Source of the DNA: DATAEE01 sp036258175
GTDB taxonomy: Bacteria; Acidobacteriota; Vicinamibacteria; Vicinamibacterales; 2-12-FULL-66-21
Direction: 5' to 3'
Assembly (NCBI GenBank): GCA_036258175.1
Contig: DATAEE010000002.1
Coordinates: 1-64,000 of the forward strand
Length of the DNA stretch: 64,000 nucleotides
The translations under genes were made by a program, and so were the position numbers. Of the stretch, positions 8,077-16,653 are shown piece by piece; positions within the stretch are counted from its first letter, which is position 1, and the number at the start of each line of letters is the position of its first letter. The notes below the pieces were generated by a model, which was not told the origin of the DNA, did no database searches, and saw nothing but the letters and a program-made list of their open reading frames with translations.

Positions 8077-9444
8077 CTACTCGCTGCTCCTGCCGCCATT
8101 CGTCCTCTTCATCTTCTCAGGATCCCAATTGATGGCCCTTCCCTCGAAAAAGCTGTGGTTCGCGAGGACCGCGGGGCCGCCGGCGCGCAGGCCGAACGTC
8201 GCGTCTTCGATCACGGGCTGGCGCGAGCGCATCGCGTTGAAGAAGGTGCGGAAGTGCTCGACGGAATCGCTGTACTCGCGCGGCGCCATGAACACTTCTT
8301 CCGCGCCTGTCCGCAGCTCCGGACGCTCCGGGTACTGCGTGCGGTACTGCTTCATGAATTCCTCTTCCATCGCCTTCGAGAACGTGTCGGCGCTGTGGCC
8401 GGGCTCCTTCGGACGCTGCCGGCGCGCGAGCGTGACGGAGCCGCCGCCGATCGTGATGACGCCGTCCGGACCCACGAACCGGAACGCCTGACCTTCGCCC
8501 GAGCCATCGGCGAAGTTCACCTTCAGCATCAGCGTGTGCGCCGGGTGCGTGGACGTCTTCGGATAGTCGAACAGCGCGAGCATCACGTCCGGCACGTCGC
8601 GGCCGTCTTTCCAATATCTGATGCCGCCGGTCGCGATGATGCGCGTGGGACCGAGCGAATCCAGCACGAAATGGATGCCGCTGAAGAGGTGCACGAAGAG
8701 GTCGCCGGGAATGCCGGTGCCGTAATCGCGATAGTTGCGCCAGCGGAACATCCGGATCGGCTCGAACGGCCTCTTCGGCGCGTCGCCCAGGAAGCGATCC
8801 CAGTCGATCGTCTGCGGTGAGGCGTCGGGCGGAATCGAGTACTGCCACGCGCCCTGCGACGAGTTGCGGTTGATGTACGCCTCGACGAGGTTCAGCTCGC
8901 CGATCGACCCCGCGCGGAAGATGTCTCTCGCCTTCGCGTAGACGATCGAGCTGACGCGCTGGCTGCCGACTTCAACGATCCGCTTCGTGCGGCGCTCGGT
9001 CTCAATCAGCTCCAGGCCATCCTCGGGGTCCTGCACCATCGGCTTTTCGACGTAGACGTCCTTGCCCGCCTTCATCGCGTCGATGGCGACGCGCGCGTGC
9101 CAGTGATCGGGCGTCGCGATAATCACCGCATCGACGTCCGGTCGCGACAGGACTTCGCGATAGTCGCGCGTGGTAAAGACCTGGTCGCCGTGCATCTCCT
9201 TGGCGAGCGTCAGGCGGCCGTCGTACACGTCGGCGACGGCCACGAGCTCGACGTCCGGCACGCGCAGCGCCGCGCGCGTGTCGTTGATGCCCTGGATGCC
9301 GAAGCCGATCGTCGCAATCTGGATCCGGTCCGCGGCCGGGACCTCCGGCTGGCTCGTCTGCGTTTGCGCGCGCAGGATCGTCGTGGAGGCCGCCGCCGCG
9401 CTCACGCCCGCTGTTGCGGTCTTCAGAAAGTCACGTCGTCGCAT
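8077..9444 (-). CDS. Tat-exported Gfo/Idh/MocA family oxidoreductase
   Basis: The 455-aa protein has a Tat signal (MRRRDFLKTATAGVSAAAAS), nucleotide-binding start IATIGFGIQG, the TPDHWHARVAIDAMKAGKDVYVEKP-type segment with the family lysine, and a C-terminal alpha/beta substrate domain. I chose the ATG at 9444 because it begins at the Tat motif and has an AGAGGAAC ribosome site. It overlaps the upstream gene by 14 bp, so the two are translationally linked. The export signal suggests work in the periplasm with a tightly bound cofactor. This is the second of three paralogous family members in the cluster. The substrate is not deducible. Confidence 0.9.
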   Translation of the reverse strand: MRRRDFLKTATAGVSAAAASTTILRAQTQTSQPEVPAADRIQIATIGFGIQGINDTRAALRVPDVELVAVADVYDGRLTLAKEMHGDQVFTTRDYREVLSRPDVDAVIIATPDHWHARVAIDAMKAGKDVYVEKPMVQDPEDGLELIETERRTKRIVEVGSQRVSSIVYAKARDIFRAGSIGELNLVEAYINRNSSQGAWQYSIPPDASPQTIDWDRFLGDAPKRPFEPIRMFRWRNYRDYGTGIPGDLFVHLFSGIHFVLDSLGPTRIIATGGIRYWKDGRDVPDVMLALFDYPKTSTHPAHTLMLKVNFADGSGEGQAFRFVGPDGVITIGGGSVTLARRQRPKEPGHSADTFSKAMEEEFMKQYRTQYPERPELRTGAEEVFMAPREYSDSVEHFRTFFNAMRSRQPVIEDATFGLRAGGPAVLANHSFFEGRAINWDPEKMKRTNGGRSSE

Positions 9445-10567
9445 AGTTCCTCTCCATCTCACCTATCAGGGGCAGCGCCACGGGCGTGCCGCCGAGCTCC
9501 GCCGATTGATCCGCCGCCAGACAGATCTCCATCGTCTTCTGCGCATCGAACACGCTGATCGAGGTCTCGCGCCCTTCGAGAACGCAGGCGACGAGCTCGT
9601 CCATCTCAGCCTGGAACGGATGATGGCTGACGTCGGCCGAGCCGGGCATCGCGCAGACGATGCGGACGGCGGGCCGGCCGAGAATGTCAGTGGTCGCTTC
9701 GAGCGTCACGTCCTCGGACGGATTCTCACGCCTCAGGGTGTCGAGATCCATCGGCCCCTCGAGCGACTGCAGCAGTTCCTGCCGCAGCGTCGCGCGATCG
9801 CCCATGAGTTCCACGCCGAAGTTGTACGGCAGCTTGAAGTCGGTCGAGCTCGTGACGTGCCCGAGCGCTTTCCCTTCGAGCTTCAGGTTGGCGATGATCG
9901 ATGTCGGCCACTCGTAGCCTGGCGTGATGCGTGTGTGGAACGCGCTGACCTCGACTGCCTCGAGCCCCGAGCACCAGCGCAGCGCGTCCACGGCGTGGCA
10001 GCCGGCTGCCAGAAGGTGACTCCGTCCCTTCTCGCGTGTGCGGACCCAGTCCCAGCCCGAATACCAATCGGTCACGTGCGACAGGTACTGCGTCCGCGCG
10101 AAACGAATGTCGCCGAGCCAGCCGGACGTACGCAGCCACCGCGCGAACTTCAGGAAGGGGTTGTAGCGCAGCTCGAACGACACGATGGTGCGGACGCCGG
10201 CTTCGCGGACCGCATCGCGGACGCGCACGAGCTCGGCCACGTCGAGCGCGGTCGGCTTCTCGAGCACCATGTGCTTGCCGGCGCGGGCCGCTGCCACGGC
10301 TTGTTCCGCGTGCAGGTGATTGGGCGTCGTGATCGAGATGATGTCGACATCACGCGCGGCCAGGAGGTCTTCGAAGCGCGCGGTAATCCGCGCGTCCGGC
10401 AGGCTCAGCCTGTACTTCGACAGGTTCTCGCGCGTTCGATTTTCATCCCGGCCGCAGAGGACGGTGACCGCTGCGTGCGGATTCTTCTGAAAGGCCGCGA
10501 TGTGCTGGGATGCGCACCAGCCGATCCCGCATACGCCGACGCCAAGCCTGCCGTCCCGGGTAGGCAT
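9431..10567 (-). CDS. Cytoplasmic Gfo/Idh/MocA family oxidoreductase
   Basis: The 378-aa protein lacks a signal peptide, unlike its two Tat-exported relatives here. It opens directly with the Rossmann motif (VGVCGIGWCASQH), followed by ITTPNHLHAEQAVAAARAGK and the catalytic EKPTALD. It probably uses free NAD(P) in the cytoplasm on sugars, inositols or keto-sugars imported after periplasmic processing. GGGAG stands 7 nt before the ATG. It is the first gene of the leftward unit starting at the symmetric -10 at 10589-10595, and it diverges from the DUF1080 gene. Confidence 0.9.
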   Translation of the reverse strand: MPTRDGRLGVGVCGIGWCASQHIAAFQKNPHAAVTVLCGRDENRTRENLSKYRLSLPDARITARFEDLLAARDVDIISITTPNHLHAEQAVAAARAGKHMVLEKPTALDVAELVRVRDAVREAGVRTIVSFELRYNPFLKFARWLRTSGWLGDIRFARTQYLSHVTDWYSGWDWVRTREKGRSHLLAAGCHAVDALRWCSGLEAVEVSAFHTRITPGYEWPTSIIANLKLEGKALGHVTSSTDFKLPYNFGVELMGDRATLRQELLQSLEGPMDLDTLRRENPSEDVTLEATTDILGRPAVRIVCAMPGSADVSHHPFQAEMDELVACVLEGRETSISVFDAQKTMEICLAADQSAELGGTPVALPLIGEMERNYATT

Positions 10568-10588
10568 TCAGAACTCCCGGAGAGAGGG

Positions 10589-10595
10589 TAGACTA
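10589..10595. promoter_or_regulatory. Symmetric bidirectional -10 element (TAGACTA)
   Basis: The plus strand reads TAGACT, 10 nt before the ATG at 10605. The minus strand reads TAGTCT, 22 nt before the ATG at 10567. If used, the plus-strand mRNA would start only about 3 nt before its start codon, so the GGAGAGAGGG at 10579-10588 would lie outside that mRNA. Confidence 0.45.
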
Positions 10596-10604
10596 GGGCC
10601 CGCC

Positions 10605-11336
10605 ATGAACGCAAAGCCTCTTCTCCCGCTCGCGCTTGCCTTCGTCATGCTCTGCCCGGTGGCTGCTCAGGACGGATTTACGCGGCTCTTCAACGGCCGC
10701 GATCTGACCGGCTGGAAGGTGCCCGCCGGCGACAACGGCCATTGGAAGGTGGTCGACGGGGTCATCGACTACGATGCCGAGAGCGAGGCGTCCGGCGACA
10801 AGAGCCTCTACACCGAGCGCTCGTTCACGAATTTCGTCCTGCGGGTGGATTGGCGCATCAAGAGCACGCCGTACACGAACCCGTCGGTTCCCATCATCAA
10901 GCCCGACGGCACCCATAAGAAGGATGCGGACGGGAAGGAAATCCGGATGGCCGTGCCCGACTCGGATTCCGGGATCTACCTCCGCGGCGCGAGCAAAGCG
11001 CAGGTGAACATCTGGTGCTGGCCGGTTGGGTCCGGCGAGGTCTACGGCTACCGCATGGATGAGAAGATGCCGGCCGCCGTTCGCGCCGGCGTGACGCCGA
11101 AAAAGCTCGCCGACCGCGACATCGGCCAGTGGAATACGTTCGAAATCACCCTGCAAGGCGATCGGTTGACGGTCGTGCTGAACGGTGAGGAGGTCATCAG
11201 CAAGGCGCAGCTACCGGATGTGGCGGCGCAGGGACCAATCGGGCTGCAGCACCACGGCGCCAAGAAAGCGGGTGTGTGGTCGAGCCCGCCGGCCCTGGTC
11301 CAGTTCCGCAACATCTCGATCAAAGAACTGCCGTAG
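10605..11336 (+). CDS. Secreted DUF1080 protein (3-keto-disaccharide hydrolase-like)
   Basis: The 243-aa protein has a classical signal peptide (MNAKPLLPLALAFVMLCPVAAQ). It then has the DUF1080 beta-sandwich: FTRLFNGRDLTGWK, DSGIYLRG, YGYRMDEKMP, WNTFEITLQGDRLTVVLNGE and GPIGLQHHG. All typical family blocks are present and the length is normal. Members of this lectin-like fold are known to cleave 3-keto-glycosides and are found with Gfo/Idh/MocA and isomerase proteins, which fits the cluster. A GGAGAGAGGG stretch lies upstream but may be outside the mRNA if the -10 at 10589 is used. Confidence 0.9.
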   Translation: MNAKPLLPLALAFVMLCPVAAQDGFTRLFNGRDLTGWKVPAGDNGHWKVVDGVIDYDAESEASGDKSLYTERSFTNFVLRVDWRIKSTPYTNPSVPIIKPDGTHKKDADGKEIRMAVPDSDSGIYLRGASKAQVNIWCWPVGSGEVYGYRMDEKMPAAVRAGVTPKKLADRDIGQWNTFEITLQGDRLTVVLNGEEVISKAQLPDVAAQGPIGLQHHGAKKAGVWSSPPALVQFRNISIKELP

Positions 11337-11372
11337 CCAGGCACGGATTTCACGGATCAACGGCCACAGGCT

Positions 11373-11648
11373 TCACCCGCCGAGCGCCATGGCGGCGCCC
11401 ACGAGCAGCACACCGACGAGCATCATCGCCAGCCCGGTGAGCACCCGGTTCGCGTTGGTGTAACGCGCCCAGATGTATCCCACGCCGAAGAGCATCGCCA
11501 CGAGCAGGCCGTTCGAAACGCGGAGCGCCAGTCGAGCGTCGTCGATCAGCATAAACGGCACGGCTGCCGGCAGGGCTGTGAGGAAGACGAGCACCGCGCA
11601 CGCGATACCGCCGTAGAAGTCGGATCGCTCGAGTTTCGTTCGGGTCAC
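11373..11648 (-). CDS. Small membrane protein resembling the C-terminal end of VIT-like transporters
   Basis: The 91-aa protein is almost entirely three transmembrane helices (FYGGIACAVLVFLTALPAAVPFML; SNGLLVAMLFGVGYIWARYT; GLAMMLVGVLLVGAAMALGG). The motif pattern (LPAAVPFMLIDDARLALRVSN) is, as I recall, like the last third of bacterial VIT/CCC1-related membrane proteins. Its ATG overlaps the stop of the next gene upstream as ATGA, so the two are coupled. Together they lack the central part of such proteins. They are either two subunits of a miniature transporter or the remains of one gene after an internal deletion. Confidence 0.7.
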   Translation of the reverse strand: MTRTKLERSDFYGGIACAVLVFLTALPAAVPFMLIDDARLALRVSNGLLVAMLFGVGYIWARYTNANRVLTGLAMMLVGVLLVGAAMALGG

Positions 11649-11842
11649 GGCCTTCGGCCGGCCAGCGCCAGGATCGATCGGTAAAACCGCGAGCGCTCGT
11701 CGGCGGTCGTGATGTCCGCCAGCCCGGCGCCAAGCGTGAACGTGAGCACCATGATCAGGCCGAAGAAGACCTCCGCCAGGCTGGACGCCGGCGCGATGAA
11801 TGTCTCGACGAACGACCGTTTCAGCGTGGGGGTGTTCGTCAC
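11645..11842 (-). CDS. Small membrane protein resembling the N-terminal end of VIT-like transporters
   Basis: This 65-aa protein has one clear transmembrane helix (SLAEVFFGLIMVLTFTLGAGLA) after a short cytoplasmic start (TPTLKRSFVETFIAP). The helix resembles TM1 of VIT-like proteins, where it is normally followed by about 100 more residues before the segment encoded by the next gene. Here it runs instead into a short charged tail (DERSRFYRSILALAGRRP) and stops. The downstream ORF starts in a 4-bp overlap. Whether the pair is functional cannot be decided from sequence alone. Confidence 0.6.
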   Translation of the reverse strand: MTNTPTLKRSFVETFIAPASSLAEVFFGLIMVLTFTLGAGLADITTADERSRFYRSILALAGRRP

Positions 11843-11948
11843 TTGGACGTCCTAAAGGACTTTACCGGTCTCGTCGAGAGAACCAGCTCGACTGTCGTCG
11901 TGTGGTAACGCCTGCGAACCAGGTATCTCGCGGCGGCGCCGGGAGTCG

Positions 11949-11977
11949 TTGACTCCACTCGGGGCCGATCCTAAGAT
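11949..11977 (+). promoter_or_regulatory. Sigma70-like promoter of the molybdenum hydroxylase (cox-type) operon
   Basis: TTGACT (11949-11954), a 17-bp spacer and TAAGAT (11972-11977) form the best two-box promoter in the window. The predicted start is near 11984, about 32 nt upstream of the first ATG at 12016, leaving room for the GGCAGGAG ribosome site. No operator is obvious. Confidence 0.65.
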
Positions 11978-12015
11978 GCGCTTTCCTTCGGTCCTTCGGA
12001 ACGGCAGGAGCCTCT

Positions 12016-12489
12016 ATGCAGCTCTCTGTATCCATCCGCATCAACGGCCGGGATTACAAACAGACCATCGAGCCCCGGCTGCTCCTCGTCGACTTCATCC
12101 GTCACGCCGCCGGGCTGACGGGGACGAAGATCGGCTGCGACACGAGCCAGTGTGGCGCGTGCACGGTGCTCCTCGACGGCGTGGCCGTCAAGTCCTGCAC
12201 CTGCCTCGCGGCGCAGGCGGACGGCGCGGCGATCACGACGATTGAAGGTCTCGCCACCGACGGCCGGCTGCACGCGCTGCAGGAAGCGTTCTGGACGAAG
12301 CACGGCCTGCAGTGCGGTTTCTGCACGCCGGGCATGATCCTCGCGTCGCATGATCTCCTGCGGCGGAACCCGACACCCACTCCCGACGACATCCGGCACG
12401 CGCTCGAAGGCAACATGTGCCGCTGCACCGGATACCAGAACATCGTGCGATCGGTGCAGGAAGCTGCGCAATCAGGAGGCCGGCCGTGA
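12016..12489 (+). CDS. coxS: Molybdenum hydroxylase 2Fe-2S small subunit (CoxS-like)
   Basis: The 157-aa protein has the two [2Fe-2S] centres of xanthine-dehydrogenase-family small subunits. These are the plant-ferredoxin type (GCDTSQCGACTVLLDG with a later SC) and the helical type (QCGFCTPGM and CRCTGYQNIV). It passes electrons from the Mo centre to FAD. GGCAGGAG lies 6 nt before the ATG. It is the first gene of a tightly packed operon; its TGA overlaps the GTG of the large subunit. The CO-dehydrogenase name follows the operon content; the true substrate may be another small organic molecule. Confidence 0.92.
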   Translation: MQLSVSIRINGRDYKQTIEPRLLLVDFIRHAAGLTGTKIGCDTSQCGACTVLLDGVAVKSCTCLAAQADGAAITTIEGLATDGRLHALQEAFWTKHGLQCGFCTPGMILASHDLLRRNPTPTPDDIRHALEGNMCRCTGYQNIVRSVQEAAQSGGRP

Positions 12490-14882
12490 CGACCGCGATG
12501 AAACCGTCGGCGTCGGCGACATCGTCCCGCGTGTTTGGCTCGGGCATCCGGCGGCGCGAGGATCCACGCCTCGTCACGGGCACCGCCCGCTACACCGACG
12601 ACATCACGCTCCCCGGCATGGTGCACGCCGCGATTCTCCGCAGCCCGCACGCCCACGCGAAGATCAGGAAGATCGACACCGCGCGCGCTCAGTCGGCGCC
12701 AGGCGTCGTCGGTGTGTACACCGCACGCGATATCGAAGGCCACCTCAAGCCGATCCCGTGTCTCTGGCTCGTCCCGAACACGGATCTGAAGATTGGGACG
12801 TACTCCGCGCTCGCGACTGAGTATGTGCGCTACGTCGGCGACGCGGTCGCGGTCGCCGTGGCGGAAACGCCCTATCAGGCGTACGACGCGCTCGACTTGA
12901 TCGACGTCGACTACGAGGTGCTCCCGGCCGTCATCGATCCGCAGAAGAGCGCGCAGTCTGACGCACCGCGCGTGCATGGAGAGTTCCCGAGCAACCAGGC
13001 GTTCCACTGGACGGTCACCGGCGGCAGCGACATTGAAGCGGCGTTCAAGTCGGCCGAGGTCGTCGTCAAGGACCGGATCATTCAGCAGCGGCTGATCCCG
13101 ACTGCAATGGAAACGCGATCGGCCGTCGCGCAGTTCGTTCCGGCAACGGGCGAGCTCACGCTGTGGAACACGACGCAGAATCCTCACATCGTGCGGTTCG
13201 CCTGTTCGGTCGTGACCGGTATCCCGGAAGATCGGCTCCGCGTCATCGCACCGGAAGTCGGCGGCGGCTTCGGCAGCAAGATCGCGCAGTATCCGGGCGA
13301 GTTCCTCGCCGTGTTCTGTTCGAAGAAGCTGGGCCGGCCGGTCAAGTGGACCGAATCGCGCAGCGAGAACTACCAGGCAACGACCCACGGCCGCGATCAC
13401 GTCCAGGAAGTGGAGCTCGCTGCCACACGGGACGGGCGCATTACCGGCCTGCGCTGCAAGGTGTGGGCAGGGATGGGCGCGTACTTGTCGACGGCCGCGC
13501 CGGGGATCCCGACCATCCTGCACGGCCTTATGCTGTCGGGCCCCTATCGGATTCCTGCCGTTCACGAAGACGTCTACGGCGTCTACACGAACACGACGCC
13601 GGTCGAGGCGTACCGCGGCGCCGGCCGCCCTGAAGCGACGTACATGCTGGAGCGGTTGATCGACAAGCTCGCGCGCGAGCTGAAGCTCGATCCCGTCGAC
13701 GTGCGGCGCAAGAACCTGATTCCCCCGTTCAACGACGGGTTCGACGTCGTCACCGGCCTCAAGTACGACAGCGGCAACTACGAGGGGGCGCTCGCCAAGG
13801 CGCTCGATCAGGTCAACTACAAGGCGCTGCGCGCGGAGCAGGCCCGCCTCCGCGAACAAGGCACGTACCTCGGGATTGGCGTCTCGACCTACGTCGAGAT
13901 ATGCGGCCTCGGTCCCTCGCAGGTCGCCGGCGCGGTCGGCTTTCAGGGAGGCCTCTGGGAGAGCGCGATCGTGCGCTTCCACCCGACTGGAAAGGTGAAC
14001 GTCTTCATCGGCGCGTCGCCGCACGGTCAGGGTGAAGAAACCACCTTCGCGCAGATCGTGGCCGACGAAGTGGGCGTCGCCGTGGACGACGTGAAAGTGG
14101 TGCATGGCGACACGGACGTGACGCCGATGGGCTGGGGCACGTACGGCAGCCGGACGACCGCAGTGGGCGGAGCCGCGCTGGCGGTCGCGACGCGGAAGAT
14201 CAAGGAGAAGGCGAAGGCGCTCGCGGCCCACTTGCTCGAGGCTGCGCCGGAGGACATCGAGTACGCGAGTGGCCGATTCTCGGTCAAAGGGTCGCCGGAT
14301 CACTTCAAGACGATTCAGGACATCGCACTGCTCGCCAACGTCGCGTGGAATCTGCCGGCCGGCATGGAGGCGGGCCTCGAGGCGACGACCTTCTACGATC
14401 CGCCGAACTTTTCGTTCCCGTTCGGCGCCCACATCGCCGTCGTCGAGGTCGAGGCGGAAACCGGCCGAACGGTGCTCAAGCGATACGTGGCGGTGGACGA
14501 CTGCGGTCCACAGATCAATCCGATCATCGTCGAAGGCCAGGTCCACGGCGGTGTTGTCCAGGGGATCGGTCAGGCGCTGTGGGAAGAGTGCGTCTATGAC
14601 GAGAACGGTCAGCTCCTCACCGGCTCGCTGACCGACTACGCGATTCCGCGCGCGGACGTGCTTCCTGACATCGAAGTGCTGTCGACCGTCACGCCGTCGC
14701 CGCATCATCCTCTGGGCGTCAAGGGGATCGGCGAGGCGGGCACGATCGCGTCGACCGCGGCCGTCTACAACGCGGTCATCGACGCGCTCGCGCCGCTCGG
14801 CGTCACGGGATTGCAGATGCCGCTGACGCCCGAGCGTGTCTGGCGCGCGATTCAGGAGCAGAAAAAGGGGGCGCGACGATGA
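12486..14882 (+). CDS. coxL: Molybdopterin-binding large subunit, form II CO dehydrogenase/xanthine dehydrogenase family
   Basis: The 798-aa protein binds the Mo-molybdopterin cytosine dinucleotide cofactor. The active-site loop reads AYRGAGR (about 375-381), the form II signature, not the AYXCSFR of proven CO dehydrogenases. The C-terminal GIGEAGTIAS block carries the catalytic glutamate. The start is GTG at 12486, overlapping the small-subunit stop as GTGA; the N-terminus then reads SRVFGSGIRRREDPRLVTG as expected. By its loop, oxidation of CO is not proven, and an aldehyde or heterocycle substrate is equally possible. A long open frame on the opposite strand is a codon-bias shadow. Confidence 0.92.
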   Translation: MTTAMKPSASATSSRVFGSGIRRREDPRLVTGTARYTDDITLPGMVHAAILRSPHAHAKIRKIDTARAQSAPGVVGVYTARDIEGHLKPIPCLWLVPNTDLKIGTYSALATEYVRYVGDAVAVAVAETPYQAYDALDLIDVDYEVLPAVIDPQKSAQSDAPRVHGEFPSNQAFHWTVTGGSDIEAAFKSAEVVVKDRIIQQRLIPTAMETRSAVAQFVPATGELTLWNTTQNPHIVRFACSVVTGIPEDRLRVIAPEVGGGFGSKIAQYPGEFLAVFCSKKLGRPVKWTESRSENYQATTHGRDHVQEVELAATRDGRITGLRCKVWAGMGAYLSTAAPGIPTILHGLMLSGPYRIPAVHEDVYGVYTNTTPVEAYRGAGRPEATYMLERLIDKLARELKLDPVDVRRKNLIPPFNDGFDVVTGLKYDSGNYEGALAKALDQVNYKALRAEQARLREQGTYLGIGVSTYVEICGLGPSQVAGAVGFQGGLWESAIVRFHPTGKVNVFIGASPHGQGEETTFAQIVADEVGVAVDDVKVVHGDTDVTPMGWGTYGSRTTAVGGAALAVATRKIKEKAKALAAHLLEAAPEDIEYASGRFSVKGSPDHFKTIQDIALLANVAWNLPAGMEAGLEATTFYDPPNFSFPFGAHIAVVEVEAETGRTVLKRYVAVDDCGPQINPIIVEGQVHGGVVQGIGQALWEECVYDENGQLLTGSLTDYAIPRADVLPDIEVLSTVTPSPHHPLGVKGIGEAGTIASTAAVYNAVIDALAPLGVTGLQMPLTPERVWRAIQEQKKGARR

Positions 14883-15745
14883 ATCCCGCCGGATTCGACT
14901 ATTACCGGGCAAAATCCGTTGACGAAGCGCATCGCCTGCTCAAGGCGCACCCCGGCGCCAAGCTGCTGGCGGGCGGCCACAGCCTGATTCCGCTGATGAA
15001 GCTTCGCCTGTCGCGGCCTCCGGCCGTGGTCGACATCGGCAAGGTGGCCGAGTTGAGCGGCATCACGCTCAAAGGCGACACGCTTCGGATCGGCGCGCTG
15101 ACAACGCACGCCGAGCTGTCGTCCTCCGCAGATGTCCGGAAGGCGGCGCCCGCGCTCGCCGAGGCGGCGGCCATGGTCGGCGATCAGGCCGTGAGAAACC
15201 GCGGCACGATAGGCGGCAATGTGGCGCACGCGGATCCTGCATCCGATCTGCCGACGGTGCTCGTGGCCGCCGACGCGCGCCTGGTGGCGATCGGTCCGAG
15301 TGGCGAGCGGACCATCGAAGCGGGGAAGTTCTTCAAGGGACTGATGGAAACCGCACTGACCGAAGACGAAGTGCTGACGACGGTTCTGGTGCCGGCTGTC
15401 AAAGCGGGCGAGGGAACGGCGTATGCGAAGTTCTCGCACCCTGCCTCGCGCTATGCGGTGATTGGCGCGGCGGCATCCGTGACGGTCCGCGACGGCACGT
15501 GCCAGTCGGCTCGAGTCGCCGTCGGCGGCCTCGTGCCGCGCGCGACCCGCGCGAGCTCGGTCGAGTCTGCGCTCTCCGGCCAGAAATTGTCCGCGGAATC
15601 GATCGAGAAGGCGGCCGAAAAGGTCGGCGGCGATCTCGGTGGCGACGTGCTGGGCGACATCTACGCGTCGGCCGACTATCGCCGCGCCATGGCTGCCGTC
15701 TTCGTCAGACGCGCGATTGCGGCCGCAGCAGATCGCGCGCGTTGA
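14879..15745 (+). CDS. coxM: FAD-binding medium subunit (CoxM-like)
   Basis: This 288-aa flavoprotein has the VAO/PCMH-type FAD motifs AGGHSLIPLMKLRL (about 32-45) and TIGGNVAHADPASDL (about 112-126), plus the CO_deh_flav C-terminal domain. It takes electrons from the 2Fe-2S subunit to an acceptor, probably quinone or another carrier. The ATG overlaps the large-subunit TGA by 4 bp (ATGA), and its own TGA overlaps the next start. Length and motifs are typical. Confidence 0.92.
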   Translation: MNPAGFDYYRAKSVDEAHRLLKAHPGAKLLAGGHSLIPLMKLRLSRPPAVVDIGKVAELSGITLKGDTLRIGALTTHAELSSSADVRKAAPALAEAAAMVGDQAVRNRGTIGGNVAHADPASDLPTVLVAADARLVAIGPSGERTIEAGKFFKGLMETALTEDEVLTTVLVPAVKAGEGTAYAKFSHPASRYAVIGAAASVTVRDGTCQSARVAVGGLVPRATRASSVESALSGQKLSAESIEKAAEKVGGDLGGDVLGDIYASADYRRAMAAVFVRRAIAAAADRAR

Positions 15746-16653
15746 TCACGACCATCCCGCAGTCGGTCGAGGAGCTCCAGCAGCTGCTCGGCGGTCAGCA
15801 CTACATCGCCGATCGCGGCCTCGCGATTTCCCTGTTTCTCGCGCTGAAGCTTGGGCGCCCGATGTTTCTCGAAGGCGAGGCGGGCGTCGGCAAGACCGAA
15901 GTCGCCAAGGCGCTGGCGGCAGGCCTGGGCGTCGAGCTGATTCGCCTCCAATGCTACGAAGGGCTCGACGTCAGCCATGCCGTGTACGAGTGGAACTATC
16001 CGCGCCAGATACTCGAGATCCGGATGCGTGAAAGCGCCGGGACCGCGCTGTCAGCGAAGACACTCTTCACCGAGGAGTTCCTGATCAAGCGGCCGCTGCT
16101 CCGCGCGCTCGAAGCGGGCTCCGGTCCAGCCCCGGTGCTGCTCATCGACGAGATCGACCGCGCGGACGAAGAGTTCGAGGGGTTCCTGCTGGAGGTCCTG
16201 TCCGATTTCCAGGTCACGATTCCCGAGCTGGGCACGGTCCGGGCTCAGAAGCCGCCAATCGTGGTCATCACCTCGAACCGGACGCGCGAAGTGCACGACG
16301 CGCTCAAGCGCCGGTGCCTGTACTTCTGGATCGACTACCCGGACTTCGAGAAGGAGCTGCGGATCATCACGACGCGTATTCCCGACGCGCCTCGCGCGCT
16401 CGCGGCAGAAGTGGCCGCGTTCGTCCAGGAGATCCGCGGTGGCGACCTCCTGAAGGCCTCCGGGATCTCTGAAACGCTCGACTGGATGGCGGCGCTGATG
16501 GCGTTGAATCAGACCGAGCTCGACGCGCAAGTGGTCAGCGATACTCTCGGGATCCTTCTGAAGCAGCATGACGACATCGAGGCGATTCGCGGCGAGCGGC
16601 TCGACCTGCTGCTGAACCGGGCGCGGACACGGGGCGTCCGCCGCACGGACTAA
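15742..16653 (+). CDS. coxD: MoxR-type AAA+ ATPase (CoxD-like)
   Basis: The 303-aa AAA+ ATPase has Walker A GEAGVGKT (about 45-52), Walker B VLLIDEID and the MoxR-type VITSNRTREVHDALKRRC region with sensor and arginine-finger residues. Known homologues work with a VWA partner to mature the Mo site of CO dehydrogenase-type enzymes. I place the start at TTG 15742, which overlaps the coxM stop as TTGA and begins just before ITTIPQSVEELQQLL. No better start lies downstream before the conserved domain. Confidence 0.9.
   Translation: MITTIPQSVEELQQLLGGQHYIADRGLAISLFLALKLGRPMFLEGEAGVGKTEVAKALAAGLGVELIRLQCYEGLDVSHAVYEWNYPRQILEIRMRESAGTALSAKTLFTEEFLIKRPLLRALEAGSGPAPVLLIDEIDRADEEFEGFLLEVLSDFQVTIPELGTVRAQKPPIVVITSNRTREVHDALKRRCLYFWIDYPDFEKELRIITTRIPDAPRALAAEVAAFVQEIRGGDLLKASGISETLDWMAALMALNQTELDAQVVSDTLGILLKQHDDIEAIRGERLDLLLNRARTRGVRRTD

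Noticed and set aside
12102..14912. Open frame of 936 codons on the minus strand across the small and large hydroxylase subunits
   Set aside because: It is a G+C codon-bias shadow: the plus strand encodes clear 2Fe-2S and molybdopterin motifs, and the antisense product is Arg/Asp/Val-rich with no domain.
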